The notes: generated from the sequence alone by a model not told the origin. Shown: positions 1 to 5,518, counted from the stretch's first letter. The stretch: 5,518 bases of DNA from an uncultured Alphaproteobacteria bacterium (GCA_937950105.1 CALFEM010000460.1:1-5518), one strand, 5' to 3'. Made by a program: numbers and translations.

Positions 1-483
1 ATGCACCCGCTCAAGCAGGGCCAGCACCTTGCGATCGTTGGTGACGAGGTCGCCGCGCGATCGATCGATCAGCATTTCGAGCCGGTAGCGCTCCGACACG
101 TCGCGGATGATGACGAGGCGCATGGCGCCGAGCGACTGGCACGTCAGGCACGAGTGGAACTCGAGATAGCGCGGCTCGCCGTTGATGCTGAGGCGGCGTT
201 GGAAACGCACGAAGTCGGCGCCGTCCGGCACCTTCGACAGCGGTTCCGAGCTGCCGCGGGCGGCGGCGGCGATGGCGGAATCGAGCGAGCGGCCGCGATC
301 GATGCCGAGCACGTCGTGCAACGAGGTCAACGGTTCGTTTCCGGCTGCCCCAAGCAGGGCTCCGGCGGCCGGGTTGTGATAGAGGATCGTGCCGCCGAGA
401 TCGGCGACGATGACCCCTTCGTCGATGAAGGACACCACCGCTTCGAGCAGGAGCCGAAGCTGATCGTTGGTCGGTGTCTGCAA
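1..483 (-). CDS. PAS-domain sigma-54-type transcriptional regulator, N-terminal part (partial)
   Basis: This is the N-terminal 161 residues of a regulator that continues past the left edge of the window. Residues about 10-130 read as a PAS sensor domain: FIDEGVIVADLGGTILYHNP near residues 19-38 is the classic PAS beta-strand and N-P signature, and LVIIRDVSERYRLE near 123-136 is the typical final strand and exit helix. The following stretch, DLVTNDRKVLALLERVH (145-161), resembles the linker just before the AAA+ domain of sigma-54 enhancer-binding proteins, and no histidine-kinase H-box is seen. The divergent -24/-12 promoter supports that reading, but the AAA+ and HTH domains are outside the window. 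I chose TTG at 483-481 because GGGAGG (494-489) sits 5 nt upstream; the ATG at 488-486 is in another frame that stops early. Cys112 and Cys115 form a CLTC pair inside the PAS fold. The probable role is to sense a signal and activate the divergent efflux operon. A different PAS regulator remains possible. Confidence 0.82.
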   Translation of the reverse strand, partial: MQTPTNDQLRLLLEAVVSFIDEGVIVADLGGTILYHNPAAGALLGAAGNEPLTSLHDVLGIDRGRSLDSAIAAAARGSSEPLSKVPDGADFVRFQRRLSINGEPRYLEFHSCLTCQSLGAMRLVIIRDVSERYRLEMLIDRSRGDLVTNDRKVLALLERVH

Positions 484-488
484 GCCAT

Positions 489-494
489 CCTCCC
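489..494 (-). promoter_or_regulatory. Ribosome-binding site deciding the TTG start of the PAS regulator
   Basis: The minus strand reads GGGAGG, followed by five bases (ATGGC) and then TTG. The spacing fits TTG at 483 as the start. The ATG at 488 directly abuts the Shine-Dalgarno sequence and opens a different frame with an early stop, so it is not the start. Confidence 0.7.
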
Positions 495-553
495 GATAAC
501 AAAGACTTTTTGGCTTCCGGGGTTCTGCGCCGCGGTTTGTTCTGCGACCTATT

Positions 554-561
554 GTTGCAAC
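554..561. promoter_or_regulatory. Candidate upstream activator site 1 (GTTGCAAC)
   Basis: GTTGCAAC is a perfect 8-bp palindrome, preceded by T to give the arm TGTTGC (553-558). The same arm recurs 17 bp downstream in the second palindrome. Its position, roughly 190 bp upstream of the predicted start site, is normal for a sigma-54 enhancer. Binding by the divergent regulator is inferred only. Confidence 0.45.
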
Positions 562-569
562 GTCGGACC

Positions 570-581
570 TGTTGCGCAACA
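570..581. promoter_or_regulatory. Candidate upstream activator site 2 (TGTTGCGCAACA)
   Basis: TGTTGCGCAACA is a perfect 12-bp palindrome of arms TGTTGC and GCAACA. Its centre lies 18 bp from the centre of the first palindrome and about 173 bp upstream of the predicted operon start site. That is within the usual enhancer range of sigma-54 activators, which bind paired palindromes through a Fis-type HTH. Because it also lies about 90 bp upstream of the regulator's own start codon, autoregulation is possible. The binding protein is inferred from position, not shown. Confidence 0.55.
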
Positions 582-722
582 CCCGGCTAAGACCAGCTTT
601 AATTTTAACGATGCAAAACAAGTGATTGCCTAACGAAATTCGGACATGATGCGAGGACTGGCCTGCAACGTCCGCAACAGCATGATCTGCAAAAACTGCA
701 GTTCTGCCTGTGCTTTAACGAA

Positions 723-738
723 TGGCACACACTTTGCA
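723..738 (+). promoter_or_regulatory. Sigma-54 (-24/-12) promoter of the SCP-2/RND operon
   Basis: The sequence TGGCAC-ACACT-TTGCA matches the sigma-54 (RpoN) consensus TGGCAC-N5-TTGCW at every defined base, with GG (724-725) and GC (736-737) separated by exactly 10 bases. Taking the C at 737 as -12, transcription should start near 749 and leave a leader of about 63 nt before the GTG at 812. Promoters of this class need an AAA+ activator bound upstream, which fits the divergent regulator and the palindromes at 554-581. Confidence 0.88.
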
Positions 739-797
739 TTGTAACCTGCGAATACCCGCATATGAGCGCTACAGGGGGCACCAAGATCCTCGGGCGC

Positions 798-805
798 GGG
801 AGGAG
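798..805 (+). promoter_or_regulatory. Ribosome-binding site deciding the GTG start of the SCP-2-like gene
   Basis: GGGAGGAG lies 6 nt before the GTG at 812-814. This is the strongest Shine-Dalgarno match in the leader and lies downstream of the predicted transcription start, so it favours 812 over the in-frame ATG at 722, which is embedded in the promoter itself. Confidence 0.7.
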
Positions 806-811
806 TCGCAG

Positions 812-1207
812 GTGGTTGAGTTGTTCTCCACGCCCTGGCTGGCGCGGTATAAAGCGCTTTGGAACGCGGAGCCTGAGCTCGCGGATGCGCTGGCCCGCGT
901 CGGTTTCGAGGCGCGCATCGGGTACGGCTACAAGGGCGAGAACGACCCGCGCGCGCTGCTGGTTGTCGAGAACGGACACGTCGCCGAGGCGCGCCCCTAC
1001 GCCGGGGAGCTGCTTGATTGGGATCTGCGCGCGGACGCGGAAACCTGGGCACGATGGCAGAGCGAGCCGCCCGGCATGGTCGGTCTGGGCATCGCTTACA
1101 CGACTTCCAGAATGCAGTTCGTCATTGGTGACTATGCAGCGATGATCAAGGATCCGCGCATGGCCGCTCCGTTCATGAAGAGTTTTGTGGTGATGTCGAG
1201 GGTCTGA
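812..1207 (+). CDS. SCP-2 sterol-transfer/sterol-carrier-like small protein
   Basis: This 131-residue protein has no signal peptide or membrane segment and is therefore probably cytoplasmic. Its composition and C-terminal block (GLGIAYTTSRMQFVIGDY, then AAMIKDPRMAAPFMKSF) resemble bacterial SCP-2 sterol-transfer-like proteins, small folds that hold lipids or other hydrophobic ligands in a cavity. The assignment rests on recalled family resemblance, not on a catalytic motif. The frame is also open upstream to an ATG at 722, but that codon overlaps the -24 element, so GTG 812 behind GGGAGGAG is preferred. TTG at 821 would lie too far from the ribosome-binding site. The gene is first in the operon, and its TGA shares one base with the ATG of the adaptor gene, which indicates translational coupling. 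The suggested job, binding a pump substrate or membrane lipid, is inference. A general ligand-binding or regulatory role is equally possible. Confidence 0.72.
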   Translation: MVELFSTPWLARYKALWNAEPELADALARVGFEARIGYGYKGENDPRALLVVENGHVAEARPYAGELLDWDLRADAETWARWQSEPPGMVGLGIAYTTSRMQFVIGDYAAMIKDPRMAAPFMKSFVVMSRV

Positions 1208-2364
1208 TGCTCAAGTCCAAGCGTACATTCGCACTCCTGACGGCACTCGCCACGCTCGGCGGTGTCTCTGCGGCCGGCGCGGCCGACGTCCGCACGGCGC
1301 CCGTGACCAGCGAGCGCGCCGGTCATCTGACGACCGTCGGCGGTACCGTGGTCCCCTACAAGGAAGTGACGCTCACCGCCCAGATCCCCGGGCAGGTGAA
1401 GTCGGTCTCTGGCCGCGAAGGTGACAGCGTCACCACCGGCCAGGTCGTCGTCGCCATCAACGACGACGAGTTGCAGGCGAAGAAGCGCGCGGCCGAAGCG
1501 GCGCTCGCCTCCGCCGAGGCTGGCATGCGCAACGCGCACGTGCAGTATCAGCGCGAACTCTGGTCGCCGCGCACCGGCCAGCCGACCGGCATGGCGCTGC
1601 CCGGCATGATGGACAGCTTCATGCGTCCGTTCACCGGCCAGTATGCCGGCGGCAACGATCCGCAGGTGCGCCGCTATGCCGACCTCTACGGTTCGGCGAA
1701 GGGCGTCGACGACGCGCGCAGCGGCATCCTGCAGGCGCGCGCGCAGATCGAGCAGCTCGATGCCAAGATCCGCGATGCGAGCCTCACGGCGCCGTTCGAC
1801 GGCGTCATCGTGCAGAAAATGGTCGAGATCGGCGATACGGTGCAGCCCGGTCAGCCGCTGATGAAGGTGGCCTACGTTTCGTATCTGCGGATCCAGGCGG
1901 AGGTTCCCGTCGGCCTGGTCTCGTCGCTGCGCATCGGCGAGTTCCTGCCCGCCCGCATCGATGTCGGCCAGGGCATTCCGGTGCAGGCACGCGTGTCGCA
2001 GATCTTCCCGATGGCCGACACCGCGCGCCATACCGTGACGGTGAAGTTCGATCTGCCGAGCGGGCTGCCCGGCGGTCCCGGCAGCTACGCCGAGGTGATG
2101 ATCCCCGACCATTCGGCGCAGCAGGCCAACGTGCTTGCCATCCCCGCCGACGCGATCGTCTGGCGCGGCAGCTTGCCGGCCGTGATGGTCCTCAAGGACG
2201 GCAAGTCGGTGCTGCGGGTCGTGCGCCTCGGTGCGCAGCTCCCCGACGGCCGGCTCTCCGTCATCTCGGGGCTCAGCGGCGGCGAGCAGGTCATCCTGCA
2301 AGGCAATGAATCGAAGTCGGCTTCACCCGGACAGGGTGTGGGGCAGGGCGTCGCGGTGAAGTAA
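1207..2364 (+). CDS. Efflux RND transporter periplasmic adaptor (HlyD/membrane-fusion family)
   Basis: This 385-residue protein would link an inner-membrane RND pump to an outer-membrane channel. Residues 1-25 look like a cleavable signal peptide: basic MLKSKR, a hydrophobic core, and AGA-A at the likely cut. No lipobox cysteine is present, so a lipoprotein is not expected. Lipoyl half-motifs lie near residues 48-86 (AQIPGQVKSVSGREGDSV) and 193-222 (LTAPFDGVIVQ...GDTVQPGQPL). Between them is an alpha-helical hairpin (about 88-118 and 164-192), interrupted by a Gly/Pro/Met-rich segment at 119-161. A beta-barrel (about 225-300) and membrane-proximal domain (about 305-375) follow. The C-terminus ends in a GQGV-GQGV repeat. 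The ATG overlaps the upstream TGA by one base, with GAGGG (1198-1202) four bases before it. The substrate cannot be read from the sequence. Confidence 0.93.
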   Translation: MLKSKRTFALLTALATLGGVSAAGAADVRTAPVTSERAGHLTTVGGTVVPYKEVTLTAQIPGQVKSVSGREGDSVTTGQVVVAINDDELQAKKRAAEAALASAEAGMRNAHVQYQRELWSPRTGQPTGMALPGMMDSFMRPFTGQYAGGNDPQVRRYADLYGSAKGVDDARSGILQARAQIEQLDAKIRDASLTAPFDGVIVQKMVEIGDTVQPGQPLMKVAYVSYLRIQAEVPVGLVSSLRIGEFLPARIDVGQGIPVQARVSQIFPMADTARHTVTVKFDLPSGLPGGPGSYAEVMIPDHSAQQANVLAIPADAIVWRGSLPAVMVLKDGKSVLRVVRLGAQLPDGRLSVISGLSGGEQVILQGNESKSASPGQGVGQGVAVK

Positions 2365-2374
2365 CGCGGCTCGG

Positions 2375-2401
2375 GCCGCACCGCGCAAATCGCGATGCGG
2401 C
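2375..2401 (+). repeat. Intergenic stem-loop 1
   Basis: GCCGCA (2375-2380) pairs with TGCGGC (2396-2401). After one C-A mismatch, an inner CGCG (2382-2385) pairs with CGCG (2391-2394), leaving the loop CAAAT. It competes with a smaller hairpin, GCGGC-TCGG-GCCGC at 2366-2379, which shares the GCCGC arm. No T-run follows, so it does not look like an intrinsic terminator. A role in mRNA processing or stability is possible. Confidence 0.55.
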
Positions 2402-2409
2402 GGAGATGA

Positions 2410-2425
2410 GCTGCGACGACGCAGC
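2410..2425 (+). repeat. Intergenic stem-loop 2
   Basis: GCTGCG (2410-2415) and CGCAGC (2420-2425) form a perfect 6-bp stem around the tetraloop ACGA, only 8 nt after stem-loop 1. No T-run follows. Together the two hairpins could protect the 3' end of the upstream message or set the ratio of adaptor to permease; this is inferred. Confidence 0.5.
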
Positions 2426-2515
2426 CGCTTCGAGCTTTGACAGTCCCCACCCAGCCGGCCAGCCGCGACAAGACGGGCGCCGTGAACGGGAAACGCTAGC
2501 AAGGTAACTCGTATC

Positions 2516-5500
2516 GTGTCCAACGCCAGCCAACAGCTCCCGCACGAAGGCGCGCAGTCTCCCGGCCTCGCCGGTGTCACGGCACGAATGTTCATCCATT
2601 CGCCGCTGACACCGCTGTTCCTCGTGGCGCTGTTGCTGATCGGCCTGCTCGGCCTCGTCATCACGCCGCGCCAGGAAGACCCGCAGATCTCGGTGCCGAT
2701 GGTGGACGTGATGTTCCGCTTCCCCGGCGCCTCGTCCGAGCAGGTGGCGTCGCTCGCCACCGATCCGCTCGAGCGCATGCTCTCGGAAATCCATGGCGTC
2801 GAGCACGTCTACTCCGCCTCCGAGCGCGGCGGCGGCATGGTCACCGTGCAGTTCGTCGTCGGCGAGAAGATGGAGCCGTCGCTCATCAAGCTGTACGACA
2901 AGCTCGCCTCCAATCTCGACAAGATCCCGCCCGGCGTGTCGCAGCCGATGGTCAAGCCGCGCGGCATCGACGACGTGCCGACAGCGACCTTCACGCTGTG
3001 GTCGCAGGACCTCGACGACGCCGGCCTGCGCACGGTCGCGCTCGAGGTGCTGCAGCGGCTGAAGACGGTCGACGACACGGCGCAGTCATTCGTGGTCGGC
3101 GGCCGTCCGGAGGAGATCCGCGTCGAGGTGATGCCCGAGCGTCTCAAGGGCTACGGCCTCTCGGTAGCGCAGCTCGCCAAGACGATCTCGGCGGCCAACG
3201 ACCGCAGCGACATCGGCACGGTCGAAAGCGGCGGCACCCATTTCAAGGTCTATACCGGCCGCTTCCTGCAGCACGCGCGCGACATCGAGAACCTGATCGT
3301 CGGCGTGCACAATGGCGCGCCGGTCTACGTGCGCCAGGTGGCGAATGTCATCGAAGGACCGGGCGAGGCGCAGAACTTCGTGCAGTACTTCACCGGACCT
3401 GCGGCGCCGTCCGACGTGGCGCACGCCAAGGGTGCCGCAGCCGTCACCATCGCCATCGCCAAGAAGGCCGGCTCCAACGGCGTCACCGTCTCGAACGCGC
3501 TGATCGAAAAAATGGAGACGCTGAAGGGCACCGTCATTCCCGACAACATCCACGTCGAGATCACGCGCAACTATGGCGCTACGGCCAACGACAAGGTCAA
3601 CGAGCTGCTGCTCAAGATGTTCATCGCCACGGGTGCGGTGTGCGCGTTGATCTATCTGTTCCTCGGCATGCGACCGACCATCGTCGTGCTGGTCGTCATC
3701 CCGATCGTCATTCTCGTCACCGTGTTCTCGGCCTGGCTGCTCGGCTTCACCATCGACCGCGTGTCGCTGTTCGCGCTGATCTTCTCCATCGGCATCCTGG
3801 TCGACGACGCCACCGTCGTCGTCGAGAACATCTACCGGCGCTGGCTGATGAAGGGCGGCGTCGATACCGAGACGACCATCGATGCCGTGCGCGAGGTCGG
3901 CAACCCGACCATTCTCGCCACCTTCACCGTCATCGCCGCGCTGCTGCCGATGGGCTTCGTGTCGGGCATGATGGGCCCCTACATGATGCCGATCCCGGTG
4001 CTCGGCTCGGTCGCCATGCTGCTGTCGCTGCTGGCCGCCTTCATGTTCACGCCGTGGCTCGCGATCCGCATCCGCCCGAGCCTCAAGGAGCTGCACAAGC
4101 TCGAGGAGAGCGAGCACAAGTTCTCGCATCGCCTCTCCGCCATCTACGACAAGGTGCTGGTGCCGCTGCTCGACAGTCCGCGCAAGGCGCGCCTGTTCCG
4201 CATCGCCATCTGGGTGGCGTTCCTGCTCTGCTGCATGATGTTCTATACGACGCACGTCACCGTGAAGATGCTCCCGCTCGACAACAAGCCGGAGTTCAAC
4301 GTCGTCGTGAACATGCCGGAAGGCACCGCGCTTCCCGTAACGGCGAACCTTGTGCAGGAACTCACCGACGAGGTGCTGAAGCTGCCGGAGGTGACCGCGG
4401 TCCAGACCTATGCCGGCACCGCCTCGCCGTTCAACTTCAACGGTCTCGTCCGCCACTACTACCTGCGCGACAAGCCGTGGGAAGCCGACGTGCAGATCCA
4501 GCTGCTGCACAAGTCGAAGCGCAAGCGCTCGAGCCACCTCATCGCCGTCGAGGCGCGCGAGAAGCTGACGCCCATCGCCGCCAAGCACGGCGCGTTGATC
4601 CAGGTGGTCGAGATGCCGCCCGGACCGCCGGTGCTGCAGACCATGGTGGCCGAGATCTACGGTCCCGACGATGCGACGCGCCGCCAGGTGGCGAAGGACC
4701 TGACCGAGATCTTCCGCAAGGCCGAGAGCATCGTCGACGTCGACAACTATATCCAGGCGCCGCACGACACGTGGTCGTTCGTCGTCAACCAGCAGAAGGC
4801 CGAGTACCAGAACGTCACCACCGAGGATGTCACCAAGCAGCTCGCCATGGTGATGGGCGGGCAGAAGCTCGGCGCCGTCAAGGTCGGCCGCGAGCTGGAG
4901 CCGCGCTTCATCGTCATCCAGGCGCCGCTCGAGGTGCGCAGTCAGTTCGCGCAGCTCGGAGAATTGCCGATCATGACGCGCGACAACCGCCTCGTGCCGC
5001 TGGCCGAGCTCGGCACCTTCGTGCGCCAGCCCGCCGATCCGATCATCTTCCACAAGGATCTGAGGCCGATCGAGTACGTGACCGGCGAGGTCTCCGGCCG
5101 TCTTGCCGCGCCCGTCTACGGCATGATCGAGATCGCCGACCTGCTGAAGGACTACAAGACACCCGATGGTGTCACGCTGTCCGGCCATCTGGTCGGCCCG
5201 CCCGCCGACGACTTCAAGTCCGGCTTCGAGTGGACCGGCGAGTGGACCGTCACCTACGAGACGTTCCGCGACATGGGCCTCGCCTTCGCCGCGGCGCTGG
5301 TGCTGATCTACATGCTGGTCGTCATGGAGTTCGGCAACTTCCGCCTGCCGGGCATCATCATGGCGCCGATCCCGCTGACGCTGATCGGCATCATCCCCGG
5401 TCACTGGCTGTTCAACGCCGAGTTCACCGCGACGTCGATGATCGGCTGGATCGCACTCGCCGGCATCATCGTGCGCAACTCGATCCTGCTCGTCGACTTC

Positions 5501-5518
5501 TCCAAGCACGCGATCGCC
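2516..5518 (+). CDS. RND efflux permease, inner-membrane subunit (C-terminus beyond window)
   Basis: This is the proton-driven inner-membrane pump of a tripartite efflux system, with 1001 codons visible and no stop before the edge. It shows the RND duplication. TM1 is near residues 26-48 and a large periplasmic loop follows. TM2-TM6 lie near 366-383, 389-410, 416-437, 465-483 and 492-516. TM7 is near 560-577, a second large loop spans about 578-918, and TM8-TM10 lie near 920-938, 945-967 and 971-995. TM11-12 are missing. TM4 has the proton-relay pair Asp430-Asp431 in GILVDDATVVVENIYRR, equivalent to AcrB Asp407/408. TM10 has Arg987 (VRNSILLVDF) where AcrB has Lys940. PRQEDPQISVP after TM1 is typical of a pump family distinct from AcrB itself. 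GTG 2516 is preferred because the GLAG segment before TM1 looks family-like; ATG 2588 would start right at TM1. Sequence alone does not tell whether it exports solvents, drugs or another amphiphile. Confidence 0.93.
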   Translation, partial: MSNASQQLPHEGAQSPGLAGVTARMFIHSPLTPLFLVALLLIGLLGLVITPRQEDPQISVPMVDVMFRFPGASSEQVASLATDPLERMLSEIHGVEHVYSASERGGGMVTVQFVVGEKMEPSLIKLYDKLASNLDKIPPGVSQPMVKPRGIDDVPTATFTLWSQDLDDAGLRTVALEVLQRLKTVDDTAQSFVVGGRPEEIRVEVMPERLKGYGLSVAQLAKTISAANDRSDIGTVESGGTHFKVYTGRFLQHARDIENLIVGVHNGAPVYVRQVANVIEGPGEAQNFVQYFTGPAAPSDVAHAKGAAAVTIAIAKKAGSNGVTVSNALIEKMETLKGTVIPDNIHVEITRNYGATANDKVNELLLKMFIATGAVCALIYLFLGMRPTIVVLVVIPIVILVTVFSAWLLGFTIDRVSLFALIFSIGILVDDATVVVENIYRRWLMKGGVDTETTIDAVREVGNPTILATFTVIAALLPMGFVSGMMGPYMMPIPVLGSVAMLLSLLAAFMFTPWLAIRIRPSLKELHKLEESEHKFSHRLSAIYDKVLVPLLDSPRKARLFRIAIWVAFLLCCMMFYTTHVTVKMLPLDNKPEFNVVVNMPEGTALPVTANLVQELTDEVLKLPEVTAVQTYAGTASPFNFNGLVRHYYLRDKPWEADVQIQLLHKSKRKRSSHLIAVEAREKLTPIAAKHGALIQVVEMPPGPPVLQTMVAEIYGPDDATRRQVAKDLTEIFRKAESIVDVDNYIQAPHDTWSFVVNQQKAEYQNVTTEDVTKQLAMVMGGQKLGAVKVGRELEPRFIVIQAPLEVRSQFAQLGELPIMTRDNRLVPLAELGTFVRQPADPIIFHKDLRPIEYVTGEVSGRLAAPVYGMIEIADLLKDYKTPDGVTLSGHLVGPPADDFKSGFEWTGEWTVTYETFRDMGLAFAAALVLIYMLVVMEFGNFRLPGIIMAPIPLTLIGIIPGHWLFNAEFTATSMIGWIALAGIIVRNSILLVDFSKHAIA

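Larger units (their letters stand above)
484..811. other. Divergent intergenic control region
   Basis: This stretch of about 330 bp separates the minus-strand PAS regulator from the plus-strand operon. It is visibly more AT-rich than the flanking genes, especially 598-640. It contains two GTTGC/GCAAC palindromes, three TAACGA motifs (606-611, 631-636, 716-721), the perfect palindrome AACTGCAGTT (694-703), the sigma-54 promoter and the operon leader. I found no match to the IHF consensus WATCAANNNNTTR on either strand and no convincing sigma-70 promoter for the regulator. Short open frames here have no ribosome-binding site and are not called as genes. Confidence 0.8.
2365..2515 (+). other. 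Hairpin-bearing gap between adaptor and permease genes
   Basis: This 151-bp gap is unusually long for an adaptor-permease pair and carries no plausible gene. It contains two consecutive strong inverted repeats (listed separately). A TTGACA hexamer at 2437-2442 has no -10 element at the right distance. No U-tract follows either hairpin, so read-through into the permease gene is expected. The permease gene's ribosome-binding site is weak: AAGG at 2501-2504 lies 11 nt from the GTG. Confidence 0.7.

Noticed and set aside
1..633. A plus-strand open frame of 210 codons over the left end
   Set aside because: The minus strand in this region encodes a clear PAS domain with a well-placed ribosome-binding site. 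The plus-strand product has no recognisable fold and runs across the regulatory region.
598..645. IHF binding site between the enhancer candidates and the promoter
   Set aside because: The region is AT-rich, as expected for a bend, but I found no match to WATCAANNNNTTR on either strand.
694..703. Palindrome AACTGCAGTT as an operator
   Set aside because: It is a perfect 10-bp palindrome close to the promoter, but it is unrelated to the GTTGC/GCAAC sites and has no second copy, so it cannot be told from chance.
646..744. A 32-codon Cys-rich frame (cysteines at 7, 15, 18, 22) in the control region
   Set aside because: It has no Shine-Dalgarno sequence, lies upstream of the predicted transcription start, and its 3' end is the sigma-54 promoter itself. 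The CxxC pattern is probably fortuitous.
1132..2301. A 389-codon open frame on the minus strand opposite the adaptor gene
   Set aside because: It has the same shadow composition (rich in Arg, His, Asp, Gly, Ala) and no recognisable motif. The plus strand encodes a recognisable adaptor with a signal peptide and lipoyl motifs.
2366..2425. Intrinsic terminator between adaptor and permease genes
   Set aside because: The stems are strong, but neither is followed by a run of T, and the downstream gene is the functional partner of the upstream one.
2437..2442. TTGACA as a -35 box of a separate permease promoter
   Set aside because: The sequence 16-18 bp downstream is GC-rich and has no TATAAT-like hexamer.
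3086..5509. An 807-codon open frame on the minus strand opposite the permease gene
   Set aside because: It is a codon-bias shadow. Its translation is a low-complexity mix of His, Asp, Arg, Glu and Gly with no domain, whereas the plus strand encodes a clear RND permease with membrane helices and the TM4 aspartate pair.

Overview
The window shows one divergent regulatory and efflux locus from a GC-rich Gram-negative bacterium, most likely a proteobacterium. The evidence is strong G/C bias at third codon positions, a periplasmic adaptor plus RND permease pair, and a well-formed sigma-54 (-24/-12) promoter. Nothing in the sequence fixes the genus. RND efflux genes next to a sigma-54 activator recall solvent or aromatic-compound responsive loci of Beta- and Alphaproteobacteria, but that is inference.

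Layout. Positions 483 to 1 (minus strand, running off the left edge) encode the N-terminal part of a PAS-domain regulator. It is probably the sensor half of a sigma-54 enhancer-binding protein (EBP), starting at a TTG codon behind a strong Shine-Dalgarno sequence. Positions 484-811 are a non-coding control region. It contains two GTTGC/GCAAC palindromes (554-561 and 570-581) that are good candidates for activator sites, an AT-rich stretch, a TGGCAC-N5-TTGCA sigma-54 promoter (723-738), and a leader of about 63 nt with a GGGAGGAG ribosome-binding site.

Three co-oriented genes follow: a 131-aa SCP-2/sterol-carrier-like protein (812-1207, GTG start), a periplasmic adaptor of the HlyD/membrane-fusion family (1207-2364, its ATG sharing one base with the preceding TGA), and, after a 151-bp gap holding two strong hairpins, an RND efflux permease (from 2516 to the right edge, 1001 codons visible, last membrane helices missing). 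No outer-membrane channel gene is visible; it could lie beyond the right edge or elsewhere.

How it probably works (inference). The divergent PAS regulator would sense a ligand or redox cue, bind the palindromes about 175-190 bp upstream of the predicted start site, and switch on the operon through sigma-54 polymerase. The permease and adaptor would export a hydrophobic compound. The SCP-2-like protein could bind that compound, or a lipid, in the cytoplasm. The least ordinary aspect of the locus is the translational coupling of an SCP-2-like small protein to an RND pump under sigma-54 control.
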